This document shows positions 10,643 to 22,985 of a stretch of DNA of 64,000 nt, piece by piece. Position numbers and translations under genes: made by a program. The stretch lies in assembly GCA_023974075.1 (NCBI GenBank), contig CM043785.1:23687169-23751168 (forward strand). The letters are read 5' to 3'. Each line of letters begins with the position of its first letter. Position 1 is the stretch's first letter. The notes under the pieces are model-generated. The model was given only the letters and a program-made list of their open reading frames with translations. It was not told the origin of the DNA and did no database searches. Source of the DNA: Chaenocephalus aceratus. Its lineage: Eukaryota > Chordata > Actinopteri > Perciformes > Channichthyidae.

Positions 10643-11049
10643 CGTGTGAGAGAGGTTTTCAGTAGTGAATGTGAGAGTAGTTCAGTAGTATGTGCGTGAG
10701 GTTCATTTATAGTTGCATGTGTGAGGTTTAATTTTCAGTTGTGTATGCGAGGTGTTCACTAGTGAATGTGAAAGTATTTCAATAGTGTGTGTGTGTGGGG
10801 TTAATTTTCAGTTGTGTGTGTGTGAGGTTAATTTTCAGTTGTGTGTGTGTGTGAGGTTAATTGTCAGTTGAGTGTGTGTGTGAGGTTAATGTTCAGTAGT
10901 GTGTGTGTGACGTTAATTTGCAGTTGTGTGTGTGTGAGGTGTTCAGTAGTGAATGTGAGAGTATTTCAGTAGTGTGTGTGCAAGGCCAGATGTTTTCAGT
11001 AGTGTGTGTGTGAGGTGAGTTTGAATGTTGGCCTACACGGCCCTTCATA
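10492..11049. repeat. Right terminal inverted repeat of the 4.3-kb element
   Basis: Inverted counterpart of 6755-7324. The inner part carries a 20-bp unit (acttccgtttcattacaatg) repeated at 10473-10492 and 10493-10512 with a third partial copy; the left arm has only one. The array at 10606-11020 consists of gtgtgtgtgaggttaattttcag-like units. It opens with a pure (GT)n run at 10606-10639 absent from the left arm, so the arms have diverged by repeat slippage. Confidence 0.85.
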
Positions 11050-11055
11050 ATTTAC
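11050..11055. repeat. Right target-site duplication (atttac)
   Basis: Matches 6749-6754. Confidence 0.75.
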
Positions 11056-14016
11056 GCTGGTCTTGTATCTCTCTCTTAAAGCAGTGGACATCATATTATC
11101 AACAGAAGTATCACTGTAATATCATTTATCACATCTTAAACTGAGGACAACAAATACATACAGTCATATTCAGAGGTACTGCATAAGAGACACCACCTTA
11201 TATTCCCTTAGCTCTTTGAGCCATAATCCAGTATCCAAGGACATGAGCCATTTTAGAAAAGCACAGGAGGATTTTGAAGGCTACAACTGGAACTTTGTAT
11301 TCTGCTAGGCTGCTTACTCACACAGTAGCCTCTAACCCAGGACTTATCAAGCTGGAGAGGTTCATGTTTTTTTTAGAGTGCTTTAAAGCTACATAAACAT
11401 GAAGAGAGAATGCTCTCTCGTTTATTGTGTTGGCATATAGGAGGGCAACAATGTGAATATAAGTATCCAATGAATGTATCACATGAGCATTAGCTCTTTA
11501 AGTAACACAACACAGCAGCCTTGGTGGTGGTGGGTTGCAGCAGGATACAAGCCCCTGGGTCCCTGTCAAGTATTATTATTTGCTGCAGTATGCTGTCTAC
11601 TGGCCGACAAGTAAATAACCATATGAGAACATATCCGCTCTCCTGCATGTAGTCCCTCATACTTCTTTCATGCTCCCGCTGATTTCTCTGTTAAAAGTTA
11701 ACAACAATTGTGTCGTTGGCGGGTGGGGGTGCAGCTGTTAGAGAGAAGACATGCACTTGTGTGCGCACGTTTTGCATGTGCACAAGCACACATCTGTTCA
11801 TACACTGTTTGTTAATATAAATGCCCAAGGCTAACTTAAAATGGCAAATAGGGTCGGTTGCAAGACGCAGAAAGAGTGAGGGATATATTAAAGGGAAGCA
11901 TGCAGATGCACAGTTTTCTGGCTGCGCACGACCCACATGATGTGGACCACTTTCTCAACAGCAGACAAAAAGCAATCATTATTTTAGCACTAGGGTGGAT
12001 TAGCAAGGCTTACTAGGAATGTTATCACTCTCCCATAATGTGCTGCATGGTATTAGCATAAAGCGAAAAAATGATTAGACACCCTTTATCTCTGAATCAT
12101 GTAGGGTAACTATGCAATTATTAATAGGAGCTGTCACAATCATGCCATGCTTTTTGTGGAGCTTACCATTACACTTTATACAAAATAAAACATGTTTGTT
12201 GAAATGTAAGGACATAATCAGATACAAATAAGTTTAACTGTTTAGAAAAACAAAAACTCGGAAATCTTTTGAAGCGCTGCCTACACTTATTCAAACTGCC
12301 CCCCTTACTGATTACATGCATATGCTTCAGTGGTTTTCTTTAACATTGGGATATGAATGATTTAACTCAAGTTGTAAAATGATTTGATTTTAAGATTCAA
12401 ATGCTTTAGATTTCGGTAAATATCCTCAGTGTTCAGAGAATCAGGGAGGGCACGTTAGACACTAGATACTAGATTATTATTATTATTAATAAAACTAAAC
12501 TATGGTTTAATATTCTCTCAACCTCTCAACTGCAAGAAATACAATATTTAAGGTATGACTTTTACATCCCAACCCTACACTCATTGATACACATAATGCA
12601 GGTGTTTCTGGATTCTAGCTGACAATCAGACTCTGCAACACTTGCTCTGCCTTGCCTTGTTGCACTTTCATTAAATAAGCAAGATGAAACGGAGACTATA
12701 TTTGTCAAGTGAAGTGTCACGAAAAAAAAAGAAAAAAGACATTGCCTGAAATTATTGTGGCAGCTTCAAACTTGTGTTTGTAACCATGAAATGGAGCATA
12801 ACAAAGACATCAAAACACATGCTTGATTATACTGTATGCTTACAACATAAATGTAACAAACACCATGAAAAGTACCTTGGGTTGACTAGAAAAATATTGA
12901 AAGTGACAAAATCTGTTGACAGAACACAACGACATTAGCATATATTTCGAAGACAGCAAGACGACAGGTTGTGTTTTTTCCCTCCTACTTTTCCTCCTTT
13001 CTATGTGCTGTGAATTCTGATTCCGTTGCATTTCAGTGATTTTTCCCGAGCTTAGCTTTCATCACTGGTTGGCCGTCTGTCGGACTGACCTGTCTGAGTA
13101 AAGGTGAGCGGCATCACATTGGGCCCAAGGCCAGTTTCACAAAAATACGAATGATTAAAGAGGAGGCAGAGAGATCCAGCAGCAAGCAGTCTGCAGCATC
13201 AGCCCTCAATTTATTTTTCTCGGTCTCCACCTCTTACTCACTAATTCACACCTCCTTACTAATGCCCTTCTCAGCACCTTTCTATCCACTGGTTAGATCT
13301 TCAAAATCCTTTGTCTTTCTTATTTTCACACCTCCTCTGATCAAACTATTCCACCGTTCTTTCTGTATAACCTCCTTTGCTCAGTCAGAAGCAAAGATGT
13401 TTTTTGTAAAGAGTTTGTAAAGTGTGTTTTAATGTAAAGCACGCAGCAGTGCATCCCGATGCAATATGTATTATTGTTTTATTACATACCTAAAGCTTCA
13501 ATATTCTCAAATCAACAACTATTCACATCACATTAATACAAACCCATGACATCAATGATCATGGTTCAACAGACAATAAAGATCAGTTAGAAACATATTA
13601 ATAGCAAGCTGCAGCAACATAAATAACTAAGGTCTATGTGGAATGACTCATACTGTAACCTATAAACATGGTGCAAAGGAAAATGTGTCACAAAGCATAG
13701 CAGGAGCAGTGCATAGAGATGCAAATGTGTTGACTGGGGCTTCTTAGTTTTGCTAAGTAATCCTTGACAAAATATGGATTTGAAATTGTTTCTACATTCT
13801 TGTTGCAGTGGATATCAGATGAGTCATATCATAAAGTATGCAAATGATGGCCATTTTGTTGGAGGATAACATTGTTGTCAATCTTTGTGCAATCCTTTAG
13901 TATGTTTCTTGAGTTGCCTCACACGTGTTTATATATAATGTATTGTTAATTGTTAAGTACAACGTCCTAAGTTAGTAAATGAAATGGGACCATATGTGCT
14001 TCTTACATTTTAGGAC

Positions 14017-14034
14017 ATATATATATATATATAT
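14017..14034. repeat. (AT)n microsatellite
   Basis: Nine AT units. Confidence 0.9.
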
Positions 14035-15623
14035 TTGGATAAAGCATTTTAGACAAAGTTCAAAACGAGACTATTAGATTAGTAAATCTGAGTTTTAAAT
14101 CTGACTGTAGATATACTATAATATATAATATCAAGTCACATTTTCTCACTTAACATATCTACTAATGTAGGTTTGTTCTTTTATCTCAGAAATGTTGTTC
14201 CCATTTTCAAGATTCAATGTTGAGGAAGTTGGAACGAGAAGGTATTAAATCATTTTGCTTGTTATCTTTCTTTAGACTTCATAATGTTTAAGTGCATGGG
14301 AAAACATTACATTTGACAACATTTTTCTTTACATTTCTTACATTGTTACTATCTCTTTTTCTAAATGTGGCTAGGGGGAATGAGACAGTGACACAAATAT
14401 ATTTACATCAAACATAATTTACTAAAAAGTAGCTATAAATATATAATGTGATGAAAGGATATAACCAAGGGTTGCACAAGTTTCAAATTAAATAGATCTA
14501 TATGCAATGCATCTAGGGACAGCGGAATGGTAAATTGAGTTATACGAAAACAACCATTCATATAAGCACAAGTATATACATGGATTACAAAATATGTCCC
14601 CTGTTTGCTCCTATTATCGCTGCAGCTACTGAAGATGAAAGGCAGCAAAACTAAAAGAAGGAAAAAGCGCCATAACAAGGTTGCAAGTTAGCATTTTGAA
14701 TACAGAGAAAAGAATAACATTCACAAGAGACGGAAAAAAAGACTTTTGAAAACTAGTCCCGGGTGGATCTAACATTATACGGCATCACAGAATCTGAACA
14801 TAAAGCTTAAACAGATCACCCCACATGAAAGTAATGAAATTATTTTAGAAAGAAAGAAAGGGGGACGCGTGGAGAAACAGACAGAAGACAGAGACGAATG
14901 AGGCAATGCTTTACAGAGCATGGTTAAGTATGGATCAACTGATTGATTAATGTCACTTTTGGGGTATCAGGGAATATGGATGAGTGCAGACTGAGGCCAT
15001 TTGGTATTCAAATGTAATGCGATTACCATTACACACCAATATATTACAGCAATTAAAGCAGAAGTATTGGTATAGTCAGGGGAAAGAGAAGAGTCAATCT
15101 TAATCAAAATGGGAGTCTAAACTATGCAGGCCTGTCTAGCATGTGTAACTTTGACAAATTGTACGACAGTTTTCACAGACACAAGTGTAAAGATGTGAAA
15201 ACAAGTTGTTAATCAGGACTGACGTTTGAGATAGTCAGACTATTTTTCGATAGATGCCGTCATCAAAGCTGGTTATTCTGGCAGCATAAAACTTGACGTA
15301 TGACAGGCTGGAGTTACTAAGAAAGCCTTTATTGAACATGACTGCTACTGTACATACTGTACTTATACATGGCGTCAGGCAACTCCTAAATAAAGTAGAT
15401 ACAACTGACCTTGTATGAGTTCTGTGGAGAGGAGGTATAAACAATAACAGCAGTTGGCTAAGTCAGCACTCAGCAGAACTTGGCCAATTCTAGTCATCCA
15501 CACTGAGGTGGAGGGAAAGGAAAAAACAAAGAAAGATAGTCCAATTCAGGACCACTGGAGCATGGACGAGGCTGTATAGAGCAGCTTATATATGGCCCAT
15601 TGGACATATGGTTGCATGCATGC

Positions 15624-15625
<2 letters not shown>

Positions 15626-15661
<36 letters not shown>
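15626..15661. repeat. (GT)n microsatellite
   Basis: About 18 uninterrupted GT units. Confidence 0.95.
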
Positions 15662-15663
<2 letters not shown>

Positions 15664-18005
15664 GAGATAGGTGAGAGGACGGCAGAGATGGAGCTTGATA
15701 AACAGAGTGATTTCCAATGGGAATCCAACTACTGACTTAGAGCTAAAGCTTATATAGATGCTCATTGAATAATTATATGAACGTAAAACATAAATATGTT
15801 TACCAAGTTGTTAGTTTGTTCATTTATAAACTGCACGTATACCTGTAGTATTATTATAATGTATCCGTCATGTTGTCGTTTTTAGAAGACGCCTGCTGGA
15901 CTAACTGTCTTGGGCTCTGCAGGAAGGGTTTATACTCGTGGTTTTTACAACAACAAAAAATAAAAAAATTGCACAAAAAAAAATATATATATGTTTGTGT
16001 CTATAAGGTTGAAATTCCAGTAACATTTGAGAAACCATTAAATATAAATAAAATATCCTTGATTTAAGTACAAGGTAGTTTTTTGAAGTTTGTTCTGAGG
16101 AGGTTTTTAAGGACTAAGAGTTGTTGGGTGGTATGGAAAAAGTGGAAGGAAGGCGATCATGGTAGAAAAATCAGTTCTCCAGTTTTGCACCTGTCCCCCT
16201 CGAGGGTCTTGGAAAATTCACAATTTCAATGACCTTGCCATTAGCTTTGGAGTAAGGTGGTCATAGCTATGTTAAAGTTGTATTTTCTAAATCCCGTTAT
16301 CATACTTTAAGTTAGTGTCCTTATTTTTCTCTCTGACTATACCTTTTCTTAATAGTTCTGCCTGCTTTAAAAAAGCGAGGCTGTTATTGTCCCCTATACT
16401 GTAATGTGTGCAGAATAAAAACAGGTTACAAGCTGAGATACATTTCAAATACAATTCAGTCTCAAAGATTTTCCTTTTCTTAAGAAAAGTGTAATGATCT
16501 AGGAGGTGCTCTGTTTGCATGGTGGGCTTATAGCTCTCAGCTTTCTTTATGGGACATATACCATATCATTTCACTCAAATATATAGTTAAATGGAACATG
16601 TTTGTCTTTACGTTAATATTTATACATTTTCAGAGGGAGAGATGGTGCAACCGAGAGTGTGTGTGTCTGTGTGTGTCCACATGCTGTGTCTAATCCCATA
16701 CTGTGGCCAGCCCTAGTGGCCCCTCTTCTCTTCCAAGCCTACATGGAACAGGTCAAAGCCGGAGCCTCTCTGGGCCGGCCTCACACCTCAGCGGGGCCCA
16801 CACTTAAATTGGCTTCTTCTCCTGCTGTTCCACACCAGTAATTACCCTCCCTCGCCGCTGCCAGGAACAGGAGAAATAAATGTAGACAAATAAACAAATA
16901 AATAAAATGCCTTGGGACAGGGTCACAGTACTTTGCACCCACTTGTTCAACTGTATAGAGGTATGGCAATTGGTGGGGCTGTATGGGGTATCACAGCTGT
17001 TGCATGCATGCAAACACATGTGCACACACACACGTGCATGCATCTATACTATACTGCACACTGGGTTTCACATTCTGGGTTTTATCTCACAATGTGTTAC
17101 ACAACATGATATTTTGCCAAAATAAGTCTTGTACAGTTTGATACAATAGAAACCTCAATATGGCATCTTTGCTGAACGTTTCTTGTCAAACAGCAGAAGT
17201 AACAGCAATCATCACTTTTTCGCAAGCGGGGTTTTAGGAAATGAGCATGAAAGCCTTTGTGCCTCTGCAGCTGTGAGGAGAGCAATATCCGAGATACCTG
17301 CTGTGCCCCGTGTCAGAACAACCAAAGTCACATGATGACTCACATATGTCCCTCTGCTCCGGGCTGTCAACACACTCTCTGTCTAGCAGGCTATCCATTT
17401 TCTCCCTTCAGAGTGTGCCATTAACTTAGACAGGCCATGTTTAAAGGGCTTTGCACACGTCACTGACACCCTGTCAAAGGCTCCAAGATTACCTTTGTCA
17501 CCTGCCTTTCTGTGAAAGACCTGATGGCATGCATGACACAGTTGAGAAATAATATGGTAACAAAGAGGCAAAGTGAGAGAGAAAATTGAGAGCGTTAACC
17601 TATTCATACTGAGAGAAGTAGGATCTTGGTGCTTTGCATTATCAGCAAGCCGTGGTCATATAAGTTGCATATTTTCGTTTTTCTTAAGGTCTTTACAATG
17701 TTTTTTTTATTAAAGCTTTTCATGACAGAAATAAGGATTATAGTTTTGCAAAATAAATCGGATATGCCCTCTTGTCATTACTTTAATACTGCAGTCATTA
17801 ACACAGACGGAGGATGGCAATTACTAACACTCAAAAACAACTCATGTACAAAACAAATCTAACTAGGCTCCTGATACCCCAAGACATGTAAACAAACAGC
17901 ACAGCTGGATGTAAATTATTTCTGCTCTCACATCTTCAAAATGTTGTTTAAATCTCTTGCCTGAAACAATAACAAAACGCCACATAATCGTGTTTTAATC
18001 TGCCT

Positions 18006-18059
18006 TGAATATCATTATCAGCTGGCATCAGGACTGATGCCAGCTGATAATGATATTCA
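18006..18059. repeat. Perfect isolated palindrome, 25-bp arms
   Basis: The arms 18006-18030 and 18035-18059 are exact reverse complements with spacer ggac. No flanking transposon ends are visible. The 4-nt loop is short for a microRNA precursor. A recent template-switch event or a tiny fold-back element would both fit. Confidence 0.95.
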
Positions 18060-18869
18060 TATTCATTGGTGTGTTTCATTGACAAAGGCTTCCTAAATCA
18101 GGGTTTGCATCAAAACCTCAAGCCAATGATTCAGAGAGTTTGAGAAAGCTTGCAGGGAGAATCTGGCAGTGTTGCGGGGGACGGTCGGATGGGAGGGGGG
18201 GGGGGGGGGTGCGATGCCAATTTGAACCACCCAAGCTTCACAATCTGCCCATCCAGATTGCTCTATTGACCCATTTGCCTTTCAATTGGAGAATAATATA
18301 TGAGGTGACAGTGGAAAATGGAGTGTTACTGTATCATAATATTATACAACAAACAGTAAATATACAAGTGAAAAACTCAAGCTAGTTCAAACACCATAAA
18401 TTAGTTGATGTAAATTCTAAGAAAACATCTGCAGAGTTAATTAAAATAAAATCATTGTGGATAAGGTAATGGCAAAGTCCAAGTGTGGCTTACTGCACAT
18501 CAAATGTCACTTACTATGACTATAAACAATGTATGAAAGTTCACATTGCCAGAGACCAAGTCAATGCATCATTTTAAACTCGTAGAAAACACAAATGTAA
18601 ATAACAGACATTGGACATATCTTCTCTGATACAAGTTACTGCAAGTTAAACTTAACTCAACAAATATTATTGTTTTATCAAACAAGTATGTATATGTCAA
18701 TAGACATGGACACATATGTGTAAAGCTATCAGAACCAGCTAAATCTGTGCAAATAGGCCACATGTCTGATCCTATACCTCCCTGTGTTGTTGCCAGAAAC
18801 ATCCTTCACAGCTCGTTATCACAGGAAAGGTGTATATGTGTCGCTAAAGTTTCATCACTTGCTCCCTAG
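18060..18869. other. No gene recognised; poly-G tract
   Basis: Contains a run of 15 G at 18195-18209. Otherwise A/T-rich with no supported gene. Confidence 0.6.
18195..18209. repeat. Poly-G tract
   Basis: Fifteen consecutive G, preceded by gggag. Confidence 0.95.
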
Positions 18870-19186
18870 CGGCCCGTCCACACAGCGGCGTGCGTTGAAG
18901 CTTCCAACGCTTCTGCCCATTCACTTTGAATAGGGTGACATCACTTTTAGCCCAACTGCATTTTGGGAAGCGACGTGGAGCGTTGCTCGCTTCAAAAGTT
19001 GAGCAATGTTCAACTTTTGACGCCTCGGCAGAAGCGTCAGCCAATCGAATCATATGCCAGTACAAGCTCTAGCCAATCAAACCGCTGCTTGTGTGTCAGG
19101 GGCGGGAGATTCATGTGATTGGTTGTTGGTCGAGTGTCAGACACGCGCCGGCAAGCGTCAACGCACGCCGCTGTGTGGACGGGCCG
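18870..19186. mobile_element. MITE with 29-bp perfect terminal inverted repeats
   Basis: 18870-18898 (starting CGGCCCGTCCACACAGCGG) and 19158-19186 are exact reverse complements. The 317-bp element is GC-rich against A/T-rich flanks. It has an internal perfect 11-bp palindrome (18992-19002 and 19010-19020, around gcaatgt) and no coding capacity. Flanks read ccctag and tacggc; no convincing duplication can be assigned, so the superfamily is open. The perfect ends suggest a fairly young insertion. Confidence 0.85.
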
Positions 19187-20876
19187 TACGGCTGTGTGAG
19201 GCTGGAAAGCACCCAGAGTTAAGAGTTCAAATTAAACTATTTAATACTTTTCCTAAATAGCTTACAGGAGAAACAGAGCTCCTTGCATACTTTCTGCACA
19301 CCCTACATGTCGGCTCACAATACAAGGTGCAGATATGTTGAACCACCAGTTTGTAATAGAGTGGTGTGACTTGCTTGATGAGGCTGGACCTGTTTCATTT
19401 GATACTGCTGTATAGCTAAATAATGAAAAAAGGAGCTCTAAAATTACATTTACAAAACCAAAGTGAAGCAGACACCAGCATTGCACTATTTTCCATTACT
19501 TTCACTGTGTATTTGAATTATGAACTGATAAACTGAGTGAAAAAAATGCACACCTACAGCCTAGACTCCTGATTGACAGCAAGCAAGATTTCAGTTGAAA
19601 TTGCCAATTTGCCAGTACCAGATGTTTTACTTCTCCATTAGCAATGAAGCTATCTCAAACAATTACTTCTGACAGATGGCAACTCCTTGACATCTTTCGA
19701 ATGAGTAGTGCCCAAAACTGTATATTACTGTAATATATTTACCTATGACTCCCCCTTATATCTTTCCTTTTTTCTAATAAGCTTGAGGCAGCGGTAGTAA
19801 AACTAATTATTGAATGCATAGGTTTGCCATCTACTATCGTACCAATTGTTTTTATAAAATGCGTCAATTTGTGATATTTTATGTAACTGACTGTTTCACC
19901 ATATGAGCTGATAAGAAAAAACCCGGAAATTGATAGTTATCAATGACGGACTGTTAACTACAACAATGTATTCTCATTCAATGTGTGATAGGATACACAA
20001 GGGATTTTCTCCTATTGTGTGTGGTTCCCTGTGACTGCACTGTGTGTGTCTGTGTGTGTTTGTATGCGTCGCTGTGATCTTGACTGATAATTAGCTGTCT
20101 ACCCAACATGTGGCGGGCATGACATGAAAAACAACAAGCCCTCTCCTCCAGGCAAAGGCTCACACACATTGTGAACAGTGATTCAATATGCGCAAAGGTA
20201 GTAACACATCAAGATGAATGACATGTTAAAATGTGTGTGGCATAAATTAAATAGCTTTCTATCACAGCCAGCTCTTTAAGTGACACTATCCAAGGTAACA
20301 ATTACAAACTGGTTAAGAATAAAGGGACATTTGTGTTATAAAGCCCCCGTCGGTCATACACAACCACAAACAACTGATTTAGCTGCAGGCTTTCACCTAA
20401 GCTTCATGTCATTTTGTAAACAATCTCAGGGAGCATGTGGTGGCTAGCCTGTTGCCTGGGTTACAGTCTGCTGTAGAAGTTCAAGCCCACCAGGCTCATT
20501 ACTGATGCCAAGGTTGTCCACAGGTTGGCCAGGAGCTTTCAGAGTACCCGCCTCCCCCAGAGACGGCCATACGGCACACTGGAGTGGATCCAGGGCTTAA
20601 ACAAACCCTCTCTCGCCGACAAGGAGGTGCCCTTCTCTTCTTCTGACAGCCCTCATCCACCAGCAAGGAATCACAACTCAAAAACACCCCTCCCCTGACC
20701 TTCCTCATTTGAGAAGGTCAATCTGTCATTGACTTTTCTTACTATGCTTCATTGGCACCATGTGATCTCTTTTGGTAACCTCCTCTGTCCCTTTGTTTCA
20801 GCTGGCAACCATGATATATCAGAACACCTCCTGCTAATCACTCGCATTGTAAAACACTCCACTTACAAAGTCACTC

Positions 20877-20895
20877 GGGGGGGGGGGGGGGGGGG
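20877..20895. repeat. Poly-G tract (19 G)
   Basis: Nineteen consecutive G between tcactc and tggtagc. Confidence 0.95.
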
Positions 20896-21238
20896 TGGTA
20901 GCATGAAGAGGAAAATGGTCAAATACATTTTGAGAGAGGAACTAAATGGGTTTAGGTCACATCCCCCACCTGCAGTCCAAACCCTGCTCATCCACTCCCA
21001 CTCATAGCTACACCCACCCTTGCTCTGGCAGTAAACGATTCTGCTTGAATCCCCAAGATGTATGGTGTGTGGTGGGAGGGCAGACCATTTAGGCCATATT
21101 TCATGCATTTCAGTTGCCACGGTGAACAAAATGGATTTGTGAGCTTCGCCTACTGTTTCAGTGTAGATGTAACAGCATATTTCAAGATAGATTTAAGGAA
21201 TTATAACGGTGCACTGCTTCATTATTTAATTTAATATA

Positions 21239-21270
21239 CTTTATTTGGATCCCCATTAGCCAAAGCAACA
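21239..21270. mobile_element. Possible short retroelement remnant
   Basis: The string ctttatttggatccccatta resembles a sequence often found at ends of teleost retroelement copies. The match is from memory, only about 25 bases long, and nothing around it supports it. Confidence 0.25.
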
Positions 21271-22826
21271 ATTCACAATATAAATATTTGTGGTATTATT
21301 TTCAAGATAAATAAGCGTTTTGATGTGTACATTTCAATGTTTTACTTGTTTGCATTAAAAACTTGATATGTGAATTATTTTTCAAAACGTTTTCTATACT
21401 GTAGAACCATGTTCATGATGACTTGAATATGACGCTCATCTGTAAGCTGACCATTGTTCAAAACGGTGGCTGGACACTCAATAAACAGTTATGTTTGTCA
21501 ATGTTCAATGTATGCATTATTAATAAAGCTTTAATTTCCAATCAAAAATATTCCTTTACAAAGCGTGTTTTTATTTTATCCCTATAAGGTTATCTGATAT
21601 TATTAGATTGTGCCCTGAAACCTTCACCGTGATAGGTTAGTGTCTGTGCCGGCCCACTCCCAGACTTATACAGAACGGCCTGTACAATCACACTCTCTCC
21701 CTCTCTTTTCTCATTGCAGCACGGAGGCAGACAAGATCCTCCATCACCCTGACTTAGGTAGGACGAGTGGATCTATGGGCTGTAACAGGGCTAGTGGCCA
21801 GACACATCTCCCTTTAGATCAATCACATTTCCCCTTTTCTGTCCTTGAACCTCCCTTCTGTTACTTTCCTTCTCTCCTGTCCTATTTAAAGAGAAGAGAT
21901 GTGTGATGGGAAAGTTCAGTTCAGTTTCAGTTTCTCAGTTTCAGTTTCCCCCCAGTTATTTTAAAATATGTTGATTTCACCTGACTTTATGTGGTCGGTT
22001 TCAGTTAGCTTTTGACCGTGTGGGTTTATTGTCTTTGCGTTGTGCGCATACATGTGCCCAAAAGCCAGCGTGGCTGCTGTCGAGAGTTGCATCAGCAGCT
22101 TTGAGTGATCATTGTTGTGTCGACACACTTGACTCTGGCACTGCCACTCTAGAACCAAGGAGCCATAAAGCATGGCTGTCTGCCTCAAAGCACCCATCCA
22201 TCCAGAGGCACTCAACACTACCTGAACTATCTGATCTTTCACAGAGACCCAATGTCTGAGTGGCAGCGCTTACAATGCTAGTGATAGTGTGGCAGCAGTG
22301 GAACACAATATGGCACACACAAGTGCAATCATACAGACTCATTTTTACATCTGTAATATCTCAACATGCAGGCATGATGTATTTCAGTGTATCAACTGAA
22401 ATGTATGCCAGAAAATAGGTTTTGATTCAGGTTACATATTTACTAATATTTAAACAACCAAATAAGGCTTTTGCTTGTTTTATATGGGCAGGCAAAATAT
22501 GTCTTACAGGTAAAGGACTAGTTTTAACATATTTATCAATACCATTTTATCAATATCGCACTGCAAGTCAGAAACCAACAATCATGCATGCCATGTTAAA
22601 CTCCTTGATACCAAAATACACAAATTATCAGCCTGTTGATTTGAATAATATCAATACAGGTTAACAGTGAGCAGTGTGATCACTTATCTATGACTGATGG
22701 CCAATATCCAACGCACACGACCCCTCATTACCATACTCATACAGAAAGAGATGCTAATTGTATTGCTATTTTCCATAGAAATTGGTAACACAGGCAGATA
22801 TTGAACTACTGGTTAAGCGCGTCCAT

Positions 22827-22985
22827 CAGTGGCGTAGCTATCGACGGTGCAGCCGGTGCAACGCACCAGGGCTCAGAGCCGGCCAGGGGCCCATGCAAAA
22901 ATAAAAATATATATTTATTTTTTCAAAACAAATGTTGGGGCCCCAATGGCACTATAGGGTCCTTTAGCTGTTATCACATGGCTGA
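22827..22985 (+). mobile_element. Probable hAT-like terminus fragment
   Basis: It starts CAGTGGCGTAGCTATCG, which fits the CAGTGGCG-type start of many hAT elements. A GC-rich segment (gtgcagccggtgcaacgcacc) and then an A/T stretch follow. No matching inverted end and no 8-bp duplication is found nearby, so this is a broken end. Confidence 0.4.

Larger units (their letters stand above)
6755..11049. mobile_element. 4.3-kb DNA transposon with ~560-bp tandem-repeat-filled inverted ends
   Basis: The outer ends are inverted copies, TATGAGGGGCCG on the left and TATGAAGGGCCG on the right, followed in both by TGTAGGCCAACATTCAAACT. They are immediately flanked by the same 6-mer atttac (6749-6754 and 11050-11055), a good target-site duplication. 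Inverted homology runs inward to about 7324 and 10492. Both arms share the order terminus, CACACACTACTGAAAA-type tandem array, then a ~100-bp unique segment that is about 90% alike. The 3.2-kb interior encodes no recognisable transposase but has promoter-like edges next to each arm and splice-like signals. A 6-bp duplication with long inverted ends is known for Polintons and for Dada elements, but neither set of hallmark genes is visible, so the superfamily is open. It is either non-autonomous or has a protein I do not recognise. Confidence 0.85.
11056..18005. other. No gene recognised; microsatellites only
   Basis: Seven kilobases of A/T-rich sequence with short chance frames. Identified items are (AT)n at 14017-14034, (GT)n at 15626-15661 and brief CA runs near 17020. 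The segment 16680-16860 is GC-balanced and might be conserved non-coding DNA. No coding or RNA gene can be supported. Confidence 0.6.

Noticed and set aside
18006..18059. microRNA precursor
   Set aside because: The loop is four bases and the stem is perfect over only 25 bp; no flanking stem extension as in animal pri-miRNAs.
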